DNA from: Nitrospira defluvii
Lineage (GTDB): Bacteria > Nitrospirota > Nitrospiria > Nitrospirales > Nitrospiraceae
Assembly (NCBI RefSeq): GCF_905220995.1
Contig: NZ_CAJNBJ010000002.1
Span: 310,001-374,000, forward strand
Direction of reading: 5' to 3'
DNA length: 64,000 nucleotides
A program made the translations under genes and the position numbers. The notes under the pieces were generated by a model that did not search any database, was not told the DNA's origin, and saw only the letters and a program-made list of their open reading frames with translations. Within the stretch, counting starts at the first letter, position 1. Each line of letters starts with the position of its first letter. This document shows positions 62,666-64,000 of this stretch, in pieces.

Positions 62666-63852
62666 CAGCAGCAGCCTCCATCGGGTGAACAGGTGACCTC
62701 GCCGCCATTCACGCGTTGGCCGGCGCGGTTGATGATGGCGAAATGCGGAGCATACCCGTCGGTTGCCAATACCTTGAGGGTCTTGGAGCAGACTTCCAGC
62801 GGTTCTCCCCGTCGGTAGACGTGATGATCGTCATCGGCAGCTTCGAGAAATGGGCCCGCGAGCAGGGCAAAGTCTCCTTGCCACACGCAAGAGGCTTGCG
62901 AGGGCAACACCGCCCACCAGCGCGCATCCGCTCGGTCGAGCACGATCGGTTCATGGGACAGCACAAAATACGGGGCGAGCGGGGGTTGACTCAGCAGCAG
63001 AGCCGTGTCCGGCCCGATCGGTCGCGGAATACCTCGCTGGTAGCTGGCTCCACGTTCATCCACCACAAGGCTAAATGGTCCGCGGAGTGTCGCGTAGCGA
63101 ACGGCGGGTCCCGCAGGATGCGGTGGGAGTTTGTAGCCGGTCAGCGTTACGGAGAAGAAGTGAATCCCATCGATGACTTGCCAGGGAGAGAACTTGACGA
63201 GATGGATACCGAGAAACCCGGCTTCCACCATGCCGACACTGTAGGCCGCGAGCGTCAATGCGCCGGAGAGACACTCACCCCATTTTTCAGCATCATGCAC
63301 CAAGTATTGCGGGACGGCTTGGTCTGACACGATATCGGAAATCGTAAAACGCCCACCCGGTTTCGTGACGCGGAACATCTCACGGAAGACCCTGCGCTTA
63401 TCAGGAGCCAGGTTGATGACGCAGTTGGAAATGATCAGATCGATCGTGTTGTCGTCCACCGGCATCGCATCGGCCATGCCCTTTCGGAACTCCACGTTCG
63501 AGGAGGCATAGCCCAGATTCGCTGCAACAATCGGCGCATTGCGGCGCGCAATCTCCAGCATCGCGTCCGTCATATCGAGACCGATCACACGGCCGGTCGG
63601 TCCGACCAACCGCGAGGCTTCGAAGCAGTCGATTCCTCCGCCGGAGCCGATGTCCAGGACCGTCTCACCGGGGCGGACCGTCTTCAACCCGGCGGGCGTG
63701 CCGCAACCATAGGAAATCTTGAGCACCTCTTCTGGGATAAACGTCTTCAGGTCGGCGAAGTCGTAACTCGTCGGACAGCACATCTGCTCGCCTGCGGCGG
63801 CAGCCCGCGCGTAGCGGTCACTGACTTTTTGCGTGATTTCGTCTATCGGCAT
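62665..63852 (-). CDS. arsM: Arsenite S-adenosylmethyltransferase with C-terminal extension
   Basis: A 395-residue SAM methyltransferase. Motif I 'VLDIGSGGGIDCFEASRL' binds SAM. The three As(III)-binding cysteines match ArsM: Cys50 in 'SYGCGTP', Cys144 in 'SNCVINLAPDKRRVF' and Cys194 in 'WGECLSGAL'. After the usual ArsM end, about residue 290, there is an extra domain of about 100 residues ending in 'CSPDGGCC', whose three cysteines could bind arsenic. It methylates arsenite. First gene of the ars unit, with a promoter-operator directly upstream. Confidence 0.92.
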   Translation of the reverse strand: MPIDEITQKVSDRYARAAAAGEQMCCPTSYDFADLKTFIPEEVLKISYGCGTPAGLKTVRPGETVLDIGSGGGIDCFEASRLVGPTGRVIGLDMTDAMLEIARRNAPIVAANLGYASSNVEFRKGMADAMPVDDNTIDLIISNCVINLAPDKRRVFREMFRVTKPGGRFTISDIVSDQAVPQYLVHDAEKWGECLSGALTLAAYSVGMVEAGFLGIHLVKFSPWQVIDGIHFFSVTLTGYKLPPHPAGPAVRYATLRGPFSLVVDERGASYQRGIPRPIGPDTALLLSQPPLAPYFVLSHEPIVLDRADARWWAVLPSQASCVWQGDFALLAGPFLEAADDDHHVYRRGEPLEVCSKTLKVLATDGYAPHFAIINRAGQRVNGGEVTCSPDGGCC

Positions 63853-63869
63853 GGTCCCCTCGTCGCGAC

Positions 63870-63899
63870 TGTATATATAGAGATCCCTCTATGTGTCAA
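63870..63899 (-). promoter_or_regulatory. ars promoter with ArsR-like operator
   Basis: On minus, TTGACA (complement of 63894-63899), then 18 bases to TATACA (complement of 63870-63875) or 16 to TATATA. In the spacer is the perfect palindrome ATAGAG-ATCC-CTCTAT (63877-63892), where a repressor would block RNA polymerase. The ATG of arsM follows by 18 bases. Confidence 0.7.
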
Positions 63900-63944
63900 T
63901 CTTGCCCTATGAGAGCGATCGCATCCTTATAAATAGGTGGATAG

Positions 63945-63970
63945 GTCCATATACAGGGAAGCACATGGAC
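63945..63970. repeat. Inverted repeat upstream of the ars promoter
   Basis: GTCCAT (63945-63950) and ATGGAC (63965-63970) are complementary with 14 bases between. It could be a regulator site for a gene beyond the window end. Confidence 0.3.
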
Positions 63971-63973
63971 CTT

Positions 63974-63991
63974 CTGTAAGCTGGCTTACAG
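63974..63991. repeat. Perfect 8-bp palindrome
   Basis: CTGTAAGC-TG-GCTTACAG is an exact inverted repeat with a two-base centre, the shape of a dimeric-regulator operator. No T-run follows within the window, so a terminator is not supported. Confidence 0.4.
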
Positions 63992-64000
63992 TCACACGGC

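Overview
The window comes from a GC-rich, Gram-negative bacterium. Two-partner secretion, a patatin, MscS, lipoproteins and outer-membrane barrels show the envelope type. The mix of sensor kinases, an arsenosugar-type cluster and a large acyl-CoA locus would fit an environmental lineage such as Nitrospirota, but nothing here proves the phylum. I saw no rRNA, CRISPR array, complete insertion sequence or prophage.

1-11.8 kb is mixed housekeeping and signalling. It holds an unknown coiled-coil protein, an exported OB-fold protein, a Tat-exported M15/DUF882 peptidase, a sigma54 NtrC-type regulator, a degenerate receiver protein, a NarL/NarX-type pair with a multi-PAS kinase, a Nudix hydrolase, a short-chain dehydrogenase and an exported Lon-like (S16) protein. 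11.8-17.6 kb, minus strand, is a two-partner secretion operon: FhaC/ShlB transporter, very short FhaB-like exoprotein, and an exported TPR-CHAT protease-like protein.

17.9-53.0 kb is the centrepiece, a divergent amino-acid and acyl-CoA catabolic locus. The minus arm, read from 29.5 kb down to 17.9 kb, carries a haem-oxygenase-like diiron protein, acyl-CoA ligase, thiolase, 3-hydroxyacyl-CoA dehydrogenase, enoyl-CoA hydratase, patatin, long acyl-CoA dehydrogenase, an XRE-type regulator and tryptophanase. The plus arm (29.8-53.0 kb) carries a half-size HPPD-like protein, homogentisate dioxygenase, fumarylacetoacetase, a PRTase-like protein, E1alpha/E1beta/E2 of a branched-chain-type 2-oxoacid dehydrogenase, thiolase, hydroxybutyryl-CoA dehydrogenase, a two-subunit B12 acyl-CoA mutase with its G-protein chaperone, methylcrotonyl-CoA carboxylase beta, methylglutaconyl-CoA hydratase, HMG-CoA lyase, the 2-methylcitrate cycle (PrpD, PrpB, PrpC), an acyl-CoA ligase and a second long acyl-CoA dehydrogenase. 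Together these could take Tyr, Trp, Leu, Ile and Val to acetyl-CoA, pyruvate, fumarate and succinate. The mutase has the Phe/Gln active-site pair of isobutyryl-CoA mutase, not the Tyr/Arg pair of methylmalonyl-CoA mutase. Valine carbon may therefore go isobutyryl-CoA to butyryl-CoA to beta-oxidation, while propionyl-CoA goes through methylcitrate.

53.0-58.4 kb, minus strand, holds an MscS channel, a LapA-like membrane protein, an NhaA antiporter, an unknown lipoprotein and an exported TPR protein. At 58.6 kb a promoter and the 5' half of a CAU-anticodon tRNA stop abruptly after the anticodon loop, which looks like an integration or rearrangement junction. Beyond it, up to the window end, is an arsenic cluster on the minus strand: ArsM, ArsR, ArsS-type radical SAM protein, PiT phosphate/arsenate permease and an outer-membrane barrel. 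It starts from a near-consensus promoter with a palindromic ArsR-like operator in its spacer.
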